Shown in pieces: positions 44,668 to 54,131 of a stretch of 64,000 nucleotides of DNA (position 1 is the first letter of the stretch; the number at the start of each line of letters is the position of its first letter). The DNA lies in the NCBI GenBank assembly GCA_040183005.1, contig JAMPIW010000004.1, positions 62,001-126,000 on the forward strand, in the 5' to 3' direction. Under the pieces are notes generated by a model, which was given only the letters and a program-made list of their open reading frames with translations, did not search any database and was not told the DNA's origin. The translations under genes were made by a program, and so were the position numbers. The DNA comes from Gammaproteobacteria bacterium (GTDB taxonomy: Bacteria; Pseudomonadota; Gammaproteobacteria; Ga0077554; Ga007554).

Positions 44668-47493
44668 TTACCCGTTTAGTTTCCAACGCAGCGTAAAGAG
44701 GCGTTCGCGCTGTTGGGTCATGGCCAGCTTGTCATCAATTTCATCCAGCAGGCGATCCTCTTCAGCTTCGATCTGTTTTTTCTCTTCATGATAGTTGAGC
44801 ATGGCATTGTCGCGTTCGCGCTCTAATTGTTTGAGTGCCCGTTGTGCGTCACGTTTTTCCGCGAGTGTGGGCAGTTGACGGATGGCCTTGCGCTGCTCTT
44901 TTATCTCCTGGTCGAGCTGTTTGATGCGGATGTCCAGCGCCAGGCGGCGGTCCTCGGCCCAGCGCTCCAGTTTTTCGGTTTCATCGGTGTAGTAGCGGTT
45001 CAGATCCTGGTCGACGCGGGTTTTTACTTGATGCTCCTGTTCGTTGAGCAAGTTGATCAGCGCTGTTTCGTGATGCAACGTAGTGGCTGTGCCGGCCTGC
45101 TGCGCGGGTTGCAGTAACAGTCGATCAACCGTATCGCTGGGCAGGCTCTCTCCGCTGTCGGTAATTGCCACCAGCAGCAGATGTTCCAGCTGTTGGGTTT
45201 GCATGGTGTAGGTGAGTTTTTCCACTGCCAGTTCACCAGAGCTACCCACCAGGCTGAGCAGATCGGAGAATTGGCCATCTTCATGGGGTTGGTAGGTAAA
45301 CAGCAGCTCAGGGTTGCTGCTGAGCGATTTGAGTTGTGCTGCGCACTGATCAATGAGTGTCTTGCCAAAGCCATCGTAGGGGCGAAAAAACTGGGCGTCG
45401 GTGTCGGCAGCGTTACGCCAATCCACGTCATAGCTTTGGCCTTGGTGAGTAACCCGGCTGTGGTTGAACTGGGCCTGCGGCAACGCCATACGGGCGAGGT
45501 GCAGCAATCTGTCTTGGTACTCACTCAGCTTCTGTTTGGTTTTTTCGCGGGTGATGTTGAGCTGCTTGATGACAGTGGCGTCAAGCTTTTCGAAGAGTGA
45601 TTTTCGGGTCTCCTTGGTGCGGGCTTCAATCTCCTCTTTTAGCTCTTCCTGCAGACGATTGAACTCAAACTCTATCTGCTGATCATTCCGGCACTGTTGG
45701 TAGATCTCCAGAATGCGCCGCTCGATATCAACACCCGATTCGATGGAGCCGAGGATTTCGTCGGAGGCACCAAACACCCCTTCGAACAGGCTGAATTTTT
45801 CGCTTAACAGCTCAAATACCCGCTCGTCAGCACGGTTACCTTTGTTGATGAAGTTCACTACGACCACATCGTGCTTCTGCCCGTAACGGTGTACACGGCC
45901 AATGCGTTGTTCTACCCGTTGCGGGTTCCAGGGGAGGTCATAATTGATCAATAGTGAGCAGAATTGCAGGTTGATACCCTCTGCCCCCGCTTCAGTACAG
46001 ATCATGATGGCGGCATCGTCACGGAATTTGTCTACCAGCGCCGCCTTCATATCAGCCGTTTTTGAGCCGGAGGTGCGCGAGGAGCCGCGATGGCGCTCTT
46101 CCCACTCTTTGTAGATCTGTTTGGAGGTAGAGTCACTGTTGCTGCCGTTGAGCATGACGATCTTGTCTTGATAGCCATTGTTAGCGAGCAGGTTGAATAG
46201 CCAGGATTGGGTCCTGACAGATTCGGTGAAAATAACCGCTTTGCGTTGACCGCCCAGGCGTTCGGTCATATCAAAGGCGCGGCCCAATACGCGCAACAGT
46301 GCGTCGGCCTTGGCATTGCGGGAGATGTTGCTGGCCAGGGATTTGAAGTCTTTGAGTTGGTTGATCTCGTCCTGCAGCATCTCGGGGTCGATGAGTTCCT
46401 GCTCCTCCATGTCACTTTCATCCAGCAGGTCATCCAGCGTATCAAAATCTTCCAGCGCTTCAGCCACGGAGAGTTTGTTTTCCAGCCGGGTAATCATGGT
46501 TTCCAGGGTGCCCTGAATGGCGTAGCTGGATGAAGCCAGAATCTTGCGAATGACGAGCGATACCAGATGGCGAGCACCGCTCTTGATTGCCAGAGTATCG
46601 CCTTGCAGATACTCGGAAAACTGCCGGTAGAGTTCCAGTTCATCGCTGGATGGGCGAAAATCTTCGGTCATGGAGAAGCGGCGGGTAAAGTTGATACCAC
46701 CCTCTTCCTGGACCTGTCGGCGAAGAGTGCGGTGGCAAACCTTGGTAAGCCGCGAGCGCAGCAGTGCAAATTCGGTTTCGTCCAGCTTGGGTTTGCAGTA
46801 GCGCGAACGGAAGGAGTTGAGATCACCAAAAAAGTGAGGGTCAACGACAGACACTAGGCCATATAGCTCTTGCAGATTATTCTGCAATGGCGTGGCTGAG
46901 AGCAGCACCTTTTGGCGGGTGGTAAGCGCGTCATTGAGTCTTTTAGCTGTTTTGGCCCCCTCTTTTTTGTAGATGTTGCGAAGTTTGTGGGCTTCATCAA
47001 ACACCACAAGATCCCAGAGGATCATGGCAAGCTCTTTGTCCTTGCGTGATGCAAACTCATAGGAGCAGATAACAATTGCTTGCTGATCAAAGGCGATTTC
47101 CACGTCGAACGGGTTGCCTGCACCATCTTTTCGGGCTTGGTTGAAGTTTTTGGCTTCGAGGATGTGAGTGGGTAGCGAGAACTTCTCTTCCAGCTCCTGG
47201 CTCCACTGTTTGCGCAGGGTGGCGGGAACAATCAATAGCAGTTTGCGGCGATGTTCTGCCCACTTTTGGCTAATGACCAGGCTGGCTTCGATGGTTTTCC
47301 CCAAGCCTACTTCGTCGGCAAGAATGACACCTTGAGAGAGCGGGGACTCCAGTGCAAAGAGCGCCGCCTCAATCTGGTGAGGGTTCATATCCACCTTGGC
47401 GCTGGCAATGGTCTGCGTGAGCGACTCTTCTGCTTTGCCCTCCAGCGATAGCCAATGTGCGAGGTAGGCTGATTGGTAGGGGGTAAAGTTCAA
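44668..47493 (-). CDS. SNF2/RapA-like helicase with C-terminal coiled coil
   Basis: 941 residues. Seen: VILADEVGLGKTIEASLVIS (Walker A, about 55-75), WDLVVFDEAHKLRN (DEAH), KVLLSATPLQNNLQELYGLV, second lobe with KAVIFTESVRTQSWLFNLL, MICTEAGAEGINLQFCSLLI and QRVEQRIGRVHRYGQKHDVV (SNF2 motif VI). A helical acidic insert (ALEDFDTLDDLLDESDMEEQ) and long coiled-coil runs from about 620 and 830 follow. SNF2 translocases move on duplex DNA; similar ones accompany methylases in several defence systems. It overlaps the small RHH gene by 4 bp. No nuclease motif recognised. Confidence 0.88.
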   Translation of the reverse strand: MNFTPYQSAYLAHWLSLEGKAEESLTQTIASAKVDMNPHQIEAALFALESPLSQGVILADEVGLGKTIEASLVISQKWAEHRRKLLLIVPATLRKQWSQELEEKFSLPTHILEAKNFNQARKDGAGNPFDVEIAFDQQAIVICSYEFASRKDKELAMILWDLVVFDEAHKLRNIYKKEGAKTAKRLNDALTTRQKVLLSATPLQNNLQELYGLVSVVDPHFFGDLNSFRSRYCKPKLDETEFALLRSRLTKVCHRTLRRQVQEEGGINFTRRFSMTEDFRPSSDELELYRQFSEYLQGDTLAIKSGARHLVSLVIRKILASSSYAIQGTLETMITRLENKLSVAEALEDFDTLDDLLDESDMEEQELIDPEMLQDEINQLKDFKSLASNISRNAKADALLRVLGRAFDMTERLGGQRKAVIFTESVRTQSWLFNLLANNGYQDKIVMLNGSNSDSTSKQIYKEWEERHRGSSRTSGSKTADMKAALVDKFRDDAAIMICTEAGAEGINLQFCSLLINYDLPWNPQRVEQRIGRVHRYGQKHDVVVVNFINKGNRADERVFELLSEKFSLFEGVFGASDEILGSIESGVDIERRILEIYQQCRNDQQIEFEFNRLQEELKEEIEARTKETRKSLFEKLDATVIKQLNITREKTKQKLSEYQDRLLHLARMALPQAQFNHSRVTHQGQSYDVDWRNAADTDAQFFRPYDGFGKTLIDQCAAQLKSLSSNPELLFTYQPHEDGQFSDLLSLVGSSGELAVEKLTYTMQTQQLEHLLLVAITDSGESLPSDTVDRLLLQPAQQAGTATTLHHETALINLLNEQEHQVKTRVDQDLNRYYTDETEKLERWAEDRRLALDIRIKQLDQEIKEQRKAIRQLPTLAEKRDAQRALKQLERERDNAMLNYHEEKKQIEAEEDRLLDEIDDKLAMTQQRERLFTLRWKLNG

Positions 47494-47678
47494 GGGTGGT
47501 TCTCCTTGGGCGTGACATTTAGCGGGCTAAATTTCTGCTCTTTACCCACTTTGTCCAGGAATTCCCCTACCGCTTGACGAACCATCCAGGCAACAGAGAG
47601 TCCATTGGCCTCAGCCAAGGCCAGAAGCTGCTTATGTTGGTCTTGCGAAAGAGAGACAGTGGTTCGAACGGATTTCAT
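47490..47678 (-). CDS. ribbon-helix-helix (CopG-like) small protein
   Basis: About 62 residues. Seen: MKSVRTTVSLSQDQHKQLLA (beta strand then helix) and LAEANGLSVAWMVRQAVGEF (second helix with SVAWMVR), the standard RHH DNA-binding fold. Alternative starts ATG 47696 and GTG 47699 add 6-7 residues. It is the first gene of the island transcript, its end overlapping the helicase start, and could autoregulate the operon. No partner toxin gene is next to it. Confidence 0.75.
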   Translation of the reverse strand: MKSVRTTVSLSQDQHKQLLALAEANGLSVAWMVRQAVGEFLDKVGKEQKFSPLNVTPKENHP

Positions 47679-47995
47679 GGTTTCACCGGATTGCATCACC
47701 TTGCATCATTGTACTTCTTTGGAGCTGAACTTCCACCAATTCGTGTCACTCAGCGTATGACACCGTTGGTTATCGTTCGGTATCAACGCTAAAGAAAAAA
47801 CCCTACGAAACAGCAATACATTATTTTTTGGTTTTGAAAATTATTGCTGCCGATCAGCGAAAACAATCGGGGGGCGATAGTCGGCGATGGCACAGGGCTG
47901 GTTCAGATACATCCTGTTGCGCAAAATCTAGCAGCAGGCATTTCTCTCAAAAATGGTAAAATGCTTAAATTAATCACTACGCTGGAACATCAGCC
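47679..47995. promoter_or_regulatory. divergent control region between the island and mnmG
   Basis: Contains the island promoter (minus) and the mnmG promoter (plus). Imperfect inverted repeat CGTTGGT...ATCAACG at 47764-47788 could be an operator for the RHH protein. AT-rich stretch 47820-47845. TAAAAT near 47956 is a possible -10 for mnmG. The methyltransferase remnant 47883-47931 lies inside. Confidence 0.4.
47883..47931 (+). pseudogene. remnant of a second methyltransferase 3' end (right island boundary)
   Basis: Reads AMAQGWFRYILLRKI and a TAG stop, against AMAQGWFRCILLQKI and TAA in the intact gene at 36949-36997. The first 24 bases are identical, and several of the later changes are synonymous, so this is a related allele, not a fresh duplication. 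Similarity continues weakly to about 47870 with a gap of about 11 bp. Confidence 0.75.
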
Positions 47996-49879
47996 ATGAA
48001 TCACCAAGACACCTTTGATGTCATCGTCGTCGGCGGCGGCCATGCGGGAACCGAGGCGGCCCTGGCCGCCGCGCGCATGGGCATGCGCACCCTGCTGTTG
48101 ACACACAACATCGAAACCGTGGGCCAAATGAGCTGCAACCCTGCCATTGGCGGCATTGGCAAGGGCCACTTGGTCAAGGAGATCGATGCGCTGGGCGGAC
48201 TGATGGCACATGCCGCGGATCTCGCCGGTATCCAGTTCCGCATCCTTAACGCCAGCAAGGGCCCAGCGGTGCGCGCCACGCGCGCCCAGGCCGACCGGGT
48301 GCTATACAGGCAGGCAGTGCGCATGGCGGTCGAGCAGCAGGCCAACTTGCGCGTGTTCCAGCAGGCAGTGGATGACCTGATCGTGGAGCATGGACGGGTG
48401 ACAGGTGTGGTGACGCAGATGGGTCTGCGCTTCGCGGCGCGCGCGGTGGTGCTAACGGTGGGTACCTTCCTCGGCGGGCGCATCCACATTGGTTTGTCCA
48501 ATTATGAAGGCGGGCGCGCCGGCGACCCGCCCGCCAACGCGCTGTCACGGCGGCTGCGTGAGTTGCCGTTCCGCGTCGAGCGCCTCAAGACCGGCACGCC
48601 GCCGCGCATTGACGGGCGCAGCATCGACTACAGCAAACTTGTCGCCCAGCCCGGCGACGATCCCGTACCGGTGTTTTCCTATCTTGGCTCGCCTTCCGAA
48701 CATCCGCGCCAGGTGCCGTGCCATATCACCGCCACCAACGAACGCACCCACGAGATCATCCACGGCGGGCTGTCCCGTTCGCCGATGTATACCGGCGTGA
48801 TCGAAGGCATAGGCCCGCGTTATTGCCCATCGGTGGAAGACAAGGTGGTGCGCTTTGCCGATAAGACCTCGCACCAGATTTTTGTCGAGCCAGAAGGGCT
48901 GACCACGCACGAGGTCTACCCCAACGGCATCTCCACCAGTCTGCCGTTCGACGTGCAGCATGATCTGGTGCGCTCCATCCGTGGTTTCGAGAACGCGCAT
49001 ATCACACGCCCCGGCTACGCCATCGAATACGACTTCTTCGACCCGCGCGATCTCAAACCCTCGCTTGAGACAAAACACCTCTCCGGGCTGTTCTTCGCCG
49101 GGCAGATCAACGGCACCACCGGCTATGAAGAGGCTGCGGCACAGGGCCTGATCGCGGGCCTGAATGCCGCGCGGCAGGTACAGGATCAAGAGCCGTGGTG
49201 CCCACGCCGCAATGAGGCCTATGTCGGCGTGCTGATCGACGACCTGATCACGCGCGGCACCAGCGAGCCGTACCGCATGTTCACCAGCCGCGCTGAATAC
49301 CGCCTGCTGCTGCGCGAAGACAATGCCGACCTGCGTCTCACCACCGCAGGGCGTGAGTTGGGCCTGGTGGACGACGTGCGGTGGCGCGCCTTCGAGGAAA
49401 AACGCGAAGCCATCGAACGCGAAACGCTGCGCCTGCAATCCACCTGGCTGCGCCCGGAAACGCTGCCGCAAGCCGATGCAGCACGGGTGATAGGTGGACA
49501 GCTCGCGCGCGAATACAGCCTGCTGGACCTACTGCGCCGCCCGGAAGTGACCTATGATACCCTGATGACCCTGCCTGGGGCCGGACCTTCAGTGACAAAC
49601 GCCAAAGTAGCAGAACAGGTAGAAATCCAGACCAAATATTCCGGCTACATAGACCGCCAGTACGACGAGATCGAACGCAGCCGCCGCAATGAAGAGACAA
49701 CCCTGCCCGAAGACATTGATTACAGCAAGGTGCGCGGCCTGTCCAACGAAGTGCGCCAGAAGTTCACCACACAGCGCCCGGCCACCCTCGGCCAGGCCGC
49801 GCGCATCCCCGGTGTCACACCAGCGGCGGTGTCATTGCTGCTGGTACACCTGAAAAAGCGTTCGGCGAATAGTGGATAA
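47996..49879 (+). CDS. mnmG: tRNA uridine 5-carboxymethylaminomethyl modification enzyme MnmG
   Basis: 627-residue FAD enzyme (GidA) that with MnmE modifies the wobble uridine of several tRNAs. Seen: [20 protein letters not shown] (FAD site), [40 protein letters not shown], the [19 protein letters not shown] block, [40 protein letters not shown] and a C-terminal helical domain ending [20 protein letters not shown]. Full length. Normally followed by rsmG and parA/parB; here an ISL3 remnant follows instead. Confidence 0.97.
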   Translation: MNHQDTFDVIVVGGGHAGTEAALAAARMGMRTLLLTHNIETVGQMSCNPAIGGIGKGHLVKEIDALGGLMAHAADLAGIQFRILNASKGPAVRATRAQADRVLYRQAVRMAVEQQANLRVFQQAVDDLIVEHGRVTGVVTQMGLRFAARAVVLTVGTFLGGRIHIGLSNYEGGRAGDPPANALSRRLRELPFRVERLKTGTPPRIDGRSIDYSKLVAQPGDDPVPVFSYLGSPSEHPRQVPCHITATNERTHEIIHGGLSRSPMYTGVIEGIGPRYCPSVEDKVVRFADKTSHQIFVEPEGLTTHEVYPNGISTSLPFDVQHDLVRSIRGFENAHITRPGYAIEYDFFDPRDLKPSLETKHLSGLFFAGQINGTTGYEEAAAQGLIAGLNAARQVQDQEPWCPRRNEAYVGVLIDDLITRGTSEPYRMFTSRAEYRLLLREDNADLRLTTAGRELGLVDDVRWRAFEEKREAIERETLRLQSTWLRPETLPQADAARVIGGQLAREYSLLDLLRRPEVTYDTLMTLPGAGPSVTNAKVAEQVEIQTKYSGYIDRQYDEIERSRRNEETTLPEDIDYSKVRGLSNEVRQKFTTQRPATLGQAARIPGVTPAAVSLLLVHLKKRSANSG

Positions 49880-49901
49880 CGATGGAATAATATTGGGCTC
49901 C

Positions 49902-50245
49902 TCAGCAAAATATGTGGGTAAATTCAGGTTCGGGTAAAGCGCCAAGCGTATGATACAAAGCGATTTCTGCACCATGGAACGTTCGAAAGCTGAAGCCTTT
50001 CTGGAGGTCAGTTTTACCTTGGCATTGAATCCCTCCACGACACGCTGGAGAGTTGCTCTTTGGCTCGGAACCAGTTGAGCAACAGCGCCCGATGATTGCG
50101 CAGCATCCGCGCAACTTTTTTCATCGGCTCAATCTTCGATCGCGTTGTCTTCGTACACCAGTTGCCTAGAAATTTGCCTACCCAACAGGACGAGATGTAA
50201 CTCCAGAAGAGCTGGAACTCCAGAAGAGCTGGAACTCCTCACATC
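49902..50245 (-). pseudogene. ISL3-family transposase C-terminal remnant
   Basis: Read across frames on the minus strand it gives FWSYISSCWVGKFLGNW, RSKIEPMKKVARMLRNHRAL, LLNWFRAKEQLSS, VEGFNAKVKLTSRKA and FRTFHGAEIALYHTLGALPE, PEFTHIFC, the usual C-terminus of ISL3 transposases. At least two frameshifts break it, and a 17-bp tandem duplication (50199-50215 and 50216-50232) adds another. No terminal repeats or N-terminal domain found, so it is an old fragment. Confidence 0.8.
50199..50238. repeat. 17-bp tandem duplication inside the transposase remnant
   Basis: AACTCCAGAAGAGCTGG twice in a row, followed by AACTCC. Seventeen is not a multiple of three, so it shifts the frame. Confidence 0.85.
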
Positions 50246-50355
50246 AACCGCTTGAAAGCCAGAGAATGGAAAAAGCCAGCCCAGGCAAAGGGAGATAGAA
50301 AACACTGAAGGTTGAGTGACATAATACCTCACCGTCACCCTGATAAAACGCATTC

Positions 50356-51045
50356 ATGAGTCCAATTTCGCGCCCCGCCTTTAGCCGTATTTTTCCCTTT
50401 GCGATTTATATTGCCTTTTTGACCATTGCCTCCGGCATGTCCACTTTGCAGGATATGGGCTATATCAAAGACTGGGATTTGCGCTGGCTATATCCTGTCA
50501 AGGTGGGGTTGGTGTTGCTGGCACTGCTCTGGCTATGGCGCCATTATTCTGAGCTTTCCAGGCCAGTCAGCGCAAAGGTGAGTGACTGGGCCGCTGCGGG
50601 GATCACGGGTATTGTGGTTTTTGTGATCTGGATTAACCTGGATCAAACGTGGGCGACGATGGGCAGCGAGTCGCGCGGGTTCAATCCGGTCTCCGAAGGG
50701 GGTGAGATTGACTGGATGCTGGTGGCTTTTCGTCTGATGGGCGCAGCCCTGATAGTGCCCATCATGGAAGAGTTGTTCTGGCGTTCGTTTGTGATGCGCT
50801 GGATAGATAATCCGGATTTTCTTCGCCTCAATCCAGATCAGATAAGCATTAAGTCATTTGTGATTACCTCGGTACTTTTTGGTATCGAGCACAATCTGTG
50901 GCTGGCTGGCATCATTGCCGGCATTGCCTATGGTTGGCTATACAAGCGCAGCGCCAATCTTTGGGTTCCTGTATTTTCACATGCCATCACCAACGGCCTG
51001 CTTGGCATCTGGGTGATCTATTCCGGAAATTGGCAGTTCTGGTGA
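50356..51045 (+). CDS. CPBP-family intramembrane protease (CAAX protease-related, exosortase-associated type)
   Basis: 229-residue membrane protein. Seen: six or more hydrophobic helices, and the three CPBP motifs: EELFWRSFVMRWI (EExxxR), VLFGIEHNLWLAG (FxxxH) and PVFSHAITNGLLGIWV (HxxxN). The arrangement, with DNPDFLRLNPDQISIKSFVI between the first two, matches the CAAX prenyl protease-related proteins often found with exosortase/PEP-CTERM systems; no exosortase is in this window. Start ATG 50356. Substrate unknown. It stands alone between the transposase remnant and topA. Confidence 0.85.
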   Translation: MSPISRPAFSRIFPFAIYIAFLTIASGMSTLQDMGYIKDWDLRWLYPVKVGLVLLALLWLWRHYSELSRPVSAKVSDWAAAGITGIVVFVIWINLDQTWATMGSESRGFNPVSEGGEIDWMLVAFRLMGAALIVPIMEELFWRSFVMRWIDNPDFLRLNPDQISIKSFVITSVLFGIEHNLWLAGIIAGIAYGWLYKRSANLWVPVFSHAITNGLLGIWVIYSGNWQFW

Positions 51046-51165
51046 GGCAATTCTAGCTGGGCTAGGAAAGTTGCGCCATTTTATTTCCCTTCTCTGTGGT
51101 TGCGATTGTTGCCGTAGGCAGGATAATGCCGGCTGTGCGACGGTAGCGTCTCATCTGCCAGTAGC

Positions 51166-51190
51166 GGACTCACCAAGCAGGTGAGTCCGT
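51166..51190. terminator. hairpin between convergent CPBP and topA genes
   Basis: Perfect 10-bp stem CGGACTCACC-AAGCA-GGTGAGTCCG in the gap between two convergent genes. No T-tract on either side, so a probable but not proven bidirectional terminator. Confidence 0.55.
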
Positions 51191-51224
51191 GCATTGCCAC
51201 GAAGAGTGAGCTGCTGTTGCAGGT

Positions 51225-53534
51225 TCAAGATTCCGCCGTTTCCCCTACCTCATACGGCTCAGCATAGCCACATTCCTTCTGCGGGCAGACCTTTTCCGTG
51301 CCGCGGCGCTTGGTAGTTTTGATGGTCATCACCGGCCATTGGCATTTTGGGCAGGGTTCGCTGAGGGGTTCGTTCCACACCGCATAGTTGCAATCCGGGT
51401 AGGTGGAGCAAGAGTAGAAGATCTTGCCGTAGCGTGACTTGCGCTTGAGCAGGCTGCCTTTGTGGCATTGTGGGCATTCCACACCCGTGTCGGCGGGTTT
51501 CTCCAGGGGTTCGATGTGTTTGCAGGCAGGGTAATTGCTGCAACCGATGAACTTGCCATAGCGGCCCTGGCGGAAGATAAGCGGAGATTCGCACTTGGGG
51601 CAGGTGCGGCCTTCCACGACTTCGGGTTCTGTCGCAGCGCCCGCTTCTTCATTGAGATTGCGGGTGTAATCGCACTCCGGGTACGTGGTGCAGCCGATGA
51701 ACCGTCCGCGTTTTCCGAGGCGGATTGAAAGCGGTTTGCCGCATTTGGGGCAGGCTTCGTCCAGCGCCTCCTGAGTGACATCCTGGCGCTTAACGTTCTC
51801 TTCAGTAGTGTCGACCTGGGCCTTGAAGGGTGTCCAGAAGTCGCGCAGGAGCGGCACCCAGTCTTTTTCACCGCGCGACACTGCGTCGAGCTCGTCTTCG
51901 AGATGGGCGGTGAAATCGTAATCCACGTAACGCGTGAAATACTCGGTGAGGAACTTGTTGACAATGCGCCCCACGTCGGTGGGCTTGAAGCGCCGCTTGT
52001 CCAGCTCCACATACTCGCGCTGCTGGAGCGTGGAGATGATGCTCGCATAGGTGGAGGGGCGGCCGATGCCGTGTTCTTCGAGCGCCTTGATCAGGCTGGC
52101 TTCGCCATAACGCGGGGGTGGCTCGGTGAAATGCTGTTCGGGCTGGATGGCAAGCAGGTCAATCTTTTCCCCGGCCAACAGCACGGGGAGGCGACGTTCA
52201 TCCTCACCTTCTTTGCCTTCTTCCTTGCTGTCGTCCACGCTCTCTTGATACACCGCCATGAAGCCGGGGTGGACTATGGTGGAGCCGTTGGCGCGGAACA
52301 GATTGCCTTCGCCTGCGCTCATGTCGACGCTCACGGTGTCGAGGGTGGCGTGGATCATCTGGCAGGCGATGGTGCGCTTCCAGATCAGGTCATACAGCTT
52401 GTACTGATCGGCGGTCAGGCTGTCCTTGATCGACTCCGGTGCGCGTTCCGCAGCAGTGGGGCGTATCGCCTCGTGGGCCTCTTGGGCATTTTTGGATTTT
52501 GTTTTGTAAACGTGCGGTTGCTCAGGCACGTTGTCGCTGCCGAAACGGGTGGCAATGAGGCTGCGGATATCGTCCAGCGCCTCGGCCGCCAGGCTCACCG
52601 AGTCGGTACGCATATAGCTGATCAAGCCCACCGCGCCACCGCCGATGTCGATACCCTCATAGAGCTGCTGGGCGAGGCGCATGGTGCGCTGGGCGGTAAA
52701 ACCCAGTTTGCGCGATGCTTCCTGTTGCAACGTCGAGGTGGTAAACGGGGGTGAAGGATTGCGCTTGCGCTGTTTCTTCTCCACCTTGGCGACCACCAGG
52801 GCACCCGCTGCGGCGCGCAGCAATTCCTCTTCGATTTTGCCCGCCTGCTCACTATCGGTGACGCTGAACTGGCTGATTTTTTCGCCTTGATACTGGATGA
52901 GCTTGGCGCTGAAGCGGTCGCCTTTTTTGGCGAGATTGGCCAGGATCGTCCAGTATTCACGCGTTACGAATTTTTCAATCTCTTCCTCGCGCTCGACAAT
53001 CATGCGTAGCGCCGGGCTTTGCACACGCCCGGCGGAGAGGCCGCGGCGGATTTTCTTCCACAGCAGCGGGGAGAGGTTGAAGCCCACCAGGTAATCCAGC
53101 GCGCGGCGCGCCTGCTGGGCGTTGACCAGCTCCATGGATATATCGCGTGGATTCGCCACGGCCTCGTTCACGGCGCGTTTGGTGATCTCATAGAACACCA
53201 CGCGATGCACGGGTTTGTCCTTGATGAGTTTCTTTTCCTTGAGGATCTCCAGGAGGTGCCAGGAGATGGCTTCACCTTCACGGTCCGGATCGGTCGCCAG
53301 ATAGAGCACGTCGGCCTTTTTCATGGCGCTGGCGATGGCATCGACGTGTTTTTCATTTCGTTCGATGGTCTGGTACTTCATGTCGAAGCTGTGTTCCGTG
53401 TCGACTGCGCCCTCCTTGGGCAGCAGGTCGCGCACATGACCGTAGGAGGCGAGGATATCGAAGTCCTTGCCCAGGTATTTTTTCAAGGTCTTGGCCTTGG
53501 CGGGCGATTCAACGATAAGGAGATTTTTGGGCAT
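51225..53534 (-). CDS. topA: DNA topoisomerase I
   Basis: 769-residue type IA topoisomerase that relaxes negative supercoils. Seen: TOPRIM start NLLIVESPAKAKTLKKYLG and YLATDPDREGEAISWHLLE (DxDxE), GRVQSPALRMIVEREEEIE, the active-site tyrosine in GLISYMRTDSVSLAAEAL, GIGRPSTYASIISTLQQREY, then C-terminal four-cysteine zinc modules, each CPKC/CPQC...C...C: about 585-612, 635-660, 678-706 and a final degenerate one (CPKCQWPVM...CPQKEC). Start ATG 53534. Same strand as smg and dprA, as in relatives. Confidence 0.97.
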   Translation of the reverse strand: MPKNLLIVESPAKAKTLKKYLGKDFDILASYGHVRDLLPKEGAVDTEHSFDMKYQTIERNEKHVDAIASAMKKADVLYLATDPDREGEAISWHLLEILKEKKLIKDKPVHRVVFYEITKRAVNEAVANPRDISMELVNAQQARRALDYLVGFNLSPLLWKKIRRGLSAGRVQSPALRMIVEREEEIEKFVTREYWTILANLAKKGDRFSAKLIQYQGEKISQFSVTDSEQAGKIEEELLRAAAGALVVAKVEKKQRKRNPSPPFTTSTLQQEASRKLGFTAQRTMRLAQQLYEGIDIGGGAVGLISYMRTDSVSLAAEALDDIRSLIATRFGSDNVPEQPHVYKTKSKNAQEAHEAIRPTAAERAPESIKDSLTADQYKLYDLIWKRTIACQMIHATLDTVSVDMSAGEGNLFRANGSTIVHPGFMAVYQESVDDSKEEGKEGEDERRLPVLLAGEKIDLLAIQPEQHFTEPPPRYGEASLIKALEEHGIGRPSTYASIISTLQQREYVELDKRRFKPTDVGRIVNKFLTEYFTRYVDYDFTAHLEDELDAVSRGEKDWVPLLRDFWTPFKAQVDTTEENVKRQDVTQEALDEACPKCGKPLSIRLGKRGRFIGCTTYPECDYTRNLNEEAGAATEPEVVEGRTCPKCESPLIFRQGRYGKFIGCSNYPACKHIEPLEKPADTGVECPQCHKGSLLKRKSRYGKIFYSCSTYPDCNYAVWNEPLSEPCPKCQWPVMTIKTTKRRGTEKVCPQKECGYAEPYEVGETAES

Positions 53535-53634
53535 AAGTTATGTGGCCATAGGTGGCAGCCGCAAAAAGCCACAGGCAGCAAGCGATGGCCGAAACCCGCG
53601 CTTGTTGCCTGTAACGTGTGGCGTGCTAGTGCAA

Positions 53635-54114
53635 TTAGTGTAAATTGTTGGGCATCTCGTCGAACACGAGGTCTTCCATCCAGGCGAAAGCGGCCTCCTG
53701 GCCGGGTTGGTTGAACAATACCATGAGGATCACCCACTTGAGCTGGGCGAGATCAATTTCTTCGCTCTCCAGTGCCATGACGCGGTCGATCACGAGTTCG
53801 CGGTTGGCTGGATCGAGCACGCCGAGCTGTTCCAGGAACAGCAGAAAGCCGCGGCACTCCAGGTCGAGCCGGTTCGTCTCCTGATGGGTGAAGACCCGAA
53901 TCGAGTGGCTGGTGGTGAGCATGATCGGCGCGGCGTTTTCCCGCATCTGCGCCATGCCCTCCAGCCAGGTGAAGGCCTTGTCGATCTCGCCGTAGTGGAA
54001 GCCGGCCTCGATGAGCTCCTTCCTCAGCGCCTCCTGGTCAGGGGCAGTCTCCAGCTCGCCGTCGAGGTAGTTCTCGAACAGGTACATCAGGACATCCAAC
54101 ACATTTTCTTTCAT
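53635..54114 (-). CDS. smg: Smg/DUF494 family protein
   Basis: 159-residue DUF494 protein, function poorly known; in E. coli smg lies beside dprA. Seen: MKENVLDVLMYLFENYLDGE, LRKELIEAGFHYGEIDKAFT, WLEGMAQ, IRVFTHQETNRLDLECRGFL, FLEQLGVLDPANRELVIDRV and LDLAQLKWVILMVLFNQPG-like end, all family blocks. Follows dprA by 17 bp in the same transcript. Confidence 0.93.
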   Translation of the reverse strand: MKENVLDVLMYLFENYLDGELETAPDQEALRKELIEAGFHYGEIDKAFTWLEGMAQMRENAAPIMLTTSHSIRVFTHQETNRLDLECRGFLLFLEQLGVLDPANRELVIDRVMALESEEIDLAQLKWVILMVLFNQPGQEAAFAWMEDLVFDEMPNNLH

Positions 54115-54131
54115 TTCAGGACCTCCTGCGC

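Noticed and set aside
37037-47699. Prophage or integrative conjugative element
   Set aside because: No integrase, structural, replication or conjugation gene is present; all genes fit restriction/defence functions.
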